Of a stretch of 64,000 nucleotides of DNA, positions 62,789 to 64,000 are shown piece after piece. The notes beneath the pieces were generated by a model. The model did not search any database and had not been told where the DNA came from. It worked only from the letters and a program-made list of their open reading frames with translations. Positions within the stretch are counted from its first letter, which is position 1. Every line of letters starts with the position of its first letter. Made by a program: the position numbers and the translations under genes. Source of the stretch: Candidatus Bilophila faecipullorum (GTDB lineage: Bacteria; Desulfobacterota; Desulfovibrionia; Desulfovibrionales; Desulfovibrionaceae); contig CALVEZ010000012.1 of assembly GCA_944326695.1 (NCBI GenBank), positions 19,042 to 83,041 on the forward strand, in the 5' to 3' direction.

Positions 62789-63420
62789 TCCGCTGTCTCT
62801 TCGTTGCTCTGATGTTCGCGCTGTGCGCCCTGTGCGTGCGGCCCGTTTCAGCCTGCGCCGCGCCTCAGACGCCGGAAGCCGTGCTCACCCAAATACAGCG
62901 CTCCATCGACGAGGCCGATCTGCCCTCTTTCGAGCGCCATGTCGACGTTGACGCCCTGCTCGATCAAAGTGCCTCGGCTCTCATCGCCAGCCTGCAACGG
63001 GCGGGAAAAGTCAATACCTCCGGCCTGCCGCCCATGCTCGCGCTCATGGTGGCCTCGGTGCAGGACCCGTCCATGGCCAAACAAATCAAGAACCTTCTCG
63101 TGCAGGAAACCGGGACCTTCGTCCGCTCGGGCATCGAATCCGGCTTCTTTGCGGGAAAGCCTGCCGCCGCCAAACCCAAAGGGCTCCTCGCCCCGCTGTT
63201 CGGGGACGTGTCCACAGGGCGCAAGGAACTGAAGCCCCGCGGGGCTTCCCGCAAGAGCAAAAATGCCGCCGTCCTCCCCGTCACCATCCACGATTACGGC
63301 AATGGCCGAGATTACAAGGTCGACCTCGGGATGATCTCCAACGGGAAAAGCTGGAAGGTAAACCGCATCGCCAACATGGACACGCTGCTTGCCCGCCTCC
63401 AAAAAGAAGCCGCCGAATAA
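62785..63420 (+). CDS. secreted protein of unknown function (DUF2939-like)
   Basis: This 211-residue protein has a signal peptide cleaved near SACAAPQ (about residue 25). The mature part begins TPEAVLTQIQRSIDEADLPSFERHVDVDALLDQ and ends with a strand-rich segment (DYGNGRDYKVDLGMISNGKSWKVNRIANMDTLL). This outline resembles DUF2939-type periplasmic proteins; that match is from memory and unsure. It overlaps the preceding membrane-protein gene by 4 bp. A 9-bp hairpin follows at 63459-63490. Confidence 0.75.
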   Translation: MIRCLFVALMFALCALCVRPVSACAAPQTPEAVLTQIQRSIDEADLPSFERHVDVDALLDQSASALIASLQRAGKVNTSGLPPMLALMVASVQDPSMAKQIKNLLVQETGTFVRSGIESGFFAGKPAAAKPKGLLAPLFGDVSTGRKELKPRGASRKSKNAAVLPVTIHDYGNGRDYKVDLGMISNGKSWKVNRIANMDTLLARLQKEAAE

Positions 63421-63458
63421 ACCAAGCCTATTGTAGAAGCCCCCACCAAACAGGCCCC

Positions 63459-63490
63459 GTAAAAAGTGCCCTTTTCCAAAGACTTTTTAC
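63459..63490 (+). terminator. hairpin after the unknown pair, possible terminator
   Basis: GTAAAAAGT pairs perfectly with ACTTTTTAC around a 14-nt loop, 39 bp past the stop. No T-run follows the stem, so the strength is uncertain. It abuts MITE-like copy 4. Confidence 0.5.
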
Positions 63491-63494
63491 CAAA

Positions 63495-63649
63495 GGCTCT
63501 GTCATAGAAATACTTGACTGTTTTTTACTACCCCGGAATTTCAAAAGTTTTCAACACAGTTGAGACAACAGTCTCCACAATGCAAAAAACCCCTCCGCAT
63601 TATGGTGAAACCCCAGAGGAAATGCTCAATCAATTGCCAGAATAGAGCC
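63495..63649 (+). repeat. MITE-like ~155-bp element, copy 4
   Basis: It starts GGCTCTGTCATAG and ends AATAGAGCC. The interior keeps CGGAATTTCAAAAGTTTTC, AACACAGTTGAGACAACAG and CAGAGGAAATG from the shared core, with more substitutions than copies 2 and 3. Confidence 0.78.
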
Positions 63650-63661
63650 TTTCCAAACAAC

Positions 63662-63697
63662 AAAGCTCTGCCGCAGGAAATGCCGGGCAGAGCTTTT
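63662..63697. terminator. terminator-like hairpin
   Basis: AAAGCTCTGCC pairs with GGCAGAGCTTT (11 bp) around a 12-nt loop, with T/A ends on both sides giving U-runs in either direction. The gene it serves is not clear; it could serve one beyond the window edge. Confidence 0.75.
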
Positions 63698-64000
63698 AAC
63701 AATGCAAAACATCACTCTTTTCTACTCTTCTCAATACCGCCCCCCAAAAATATAAAGATTGAATGTAAAGATGTGCCCTCATCTCTCTCACATCACATAA
63801 CAAATACATCCATCACCACTCTGGCACAACCAAACGCCAACGCACGGCGCTTGCCATCTCCACATCTTTTGGGGAGTCAGCCGGGGGACGTAACGCCTCC
63901 GAAGACGGCCCTTGCATCCCCCCAACCCTGTGTAGACCCATACGAAAGTCTTTGAAGGGGGGGGGGGTGGTTTGGAGGGGGCGGGGGAAACTCTCTGCAG
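63698..64000. other. window end: unassigned sequence with a long G-tract
   Basis: No gene is supported. The segment 63700-63830 is AT-richer than the rest. An 11-G run at 63957-63967 is followed by further G-runs (GG, GG, GGGGG, GGGGG) to 63987, a potential G-quadruplex. The window ends in GGGGGAAACTCTCTGCAG, whose self-complementary end could be the left half of a hairpin cut by the edge. Confidence 0.5.

Noticed and set aside
63560..63955. A 131-codon plus-strand frame near the window end
   Set aside because: It begins inside MITE-like copy 4 and passes through a terminator hairpin, with no ribosome site or recognisable sequence.

Overview
The window is 64 kb of GC-rich, gene-dense chromosome. 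It looks like a strictly anaerobic member of the Desulfovibrionaceae (Desulfovibrio/Bilophila type). This is inferred from gene content: a complete Gram-negative mraZ-to-ftsZ cluster with a meso-DAP-type MurE, rubrerythrin, a small monohaem cytochrome c, SelA and a bifunctional ornithine-lipid-type acyltransferase. There is no rRNA, no tRNA that I can recognise, no intact insertion sequence and no prophage. Everything here is read by eye. No database search was run, and no base composition was computed.

Layout. 1-5.3 kb: a truncated MFS transporter, a 615-residue PlsC-GNAT fusion, an EamA-type exporter and a small esterase. 5.8-13.1 kb: seven same-strand genes (cyclophilin-like, Fe-S flavoprotein, metallo-beta-lactamase hydrolase, HSL esterase, NepI-like efflux pump, alpha/beta hydrolase and a 76-residue protein). 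They face a divergent LysR regulator, with a 19-bp palindrome in the divergent gap. I think this is an uncharacterised inducible detoxification or catabolic cluster, and it is the best candidate here for an undescribed system. 13.4-20.9 kb: the phosphate regulon, split into pstSCA on the minus strand and phoB-phoR-pstB-phoU on the plus strand, around a gap with two Pho-box-like elements. 21-30 kb: rubrerythrin, YigZ, threonine aldolase, a glycosyltransferase, cytochrome c, a GNAT/MocR pair, a PHP phosphoesterase, a Trm112-like protein and a lipoprotein. 30.4-48.9 kb: the dcw cluster, all on the minus strand, in the order mraZ-rsmH-ftsL-ftsI-murE-murF-mraY-murD-ftsW-murG-murC-murB-ftsQ-ftsA-ftsZ. 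It has MraZ boxes at its head and a terminator after ftsZ. 49.8-64 kb: folC, selA, an M18 aminopeptidase, a Wzx-type flippase, gmhB, a polar amino-acid ABC transporter, a Cys-rich small protein and an unknown membrane/secreted pair.

Non-coding structure. Four copies of a ~155-bp element with GGCTCTGTC termini (MITE-like) lie in intergenic gaps at 5.6, 51.6, 57.4 and 63.5 kb. Degenerate ~60-bp periodic repeats occupy the wzx-gmhB gap, where they look like eroded CRISPR repeats, and the mraZ-folC gap. Two long microsatellites, (AG)20 and an (AAG)n/(GAT)n tract, both lie in the phosphate locus. Three tandem stem-loops sit between murC and murG, and a 12-bp perfect inverted repeat sits between murB and murC.

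How the genes work together. The dcw block makes and uses lipid II at the division septum. The Pst/PhoBR/PhoU block senses and imports phosphate, and the ornithine-lipid-type acyltransferase could serve the same phosphate economy by making phosphorus-free lipid. GmhB, the flippase and the glycosyltransferase fit surface-polysaccharide synthesis. Rubrerythrin and the small redox proteins fit oxygen protection in an anaerobe.
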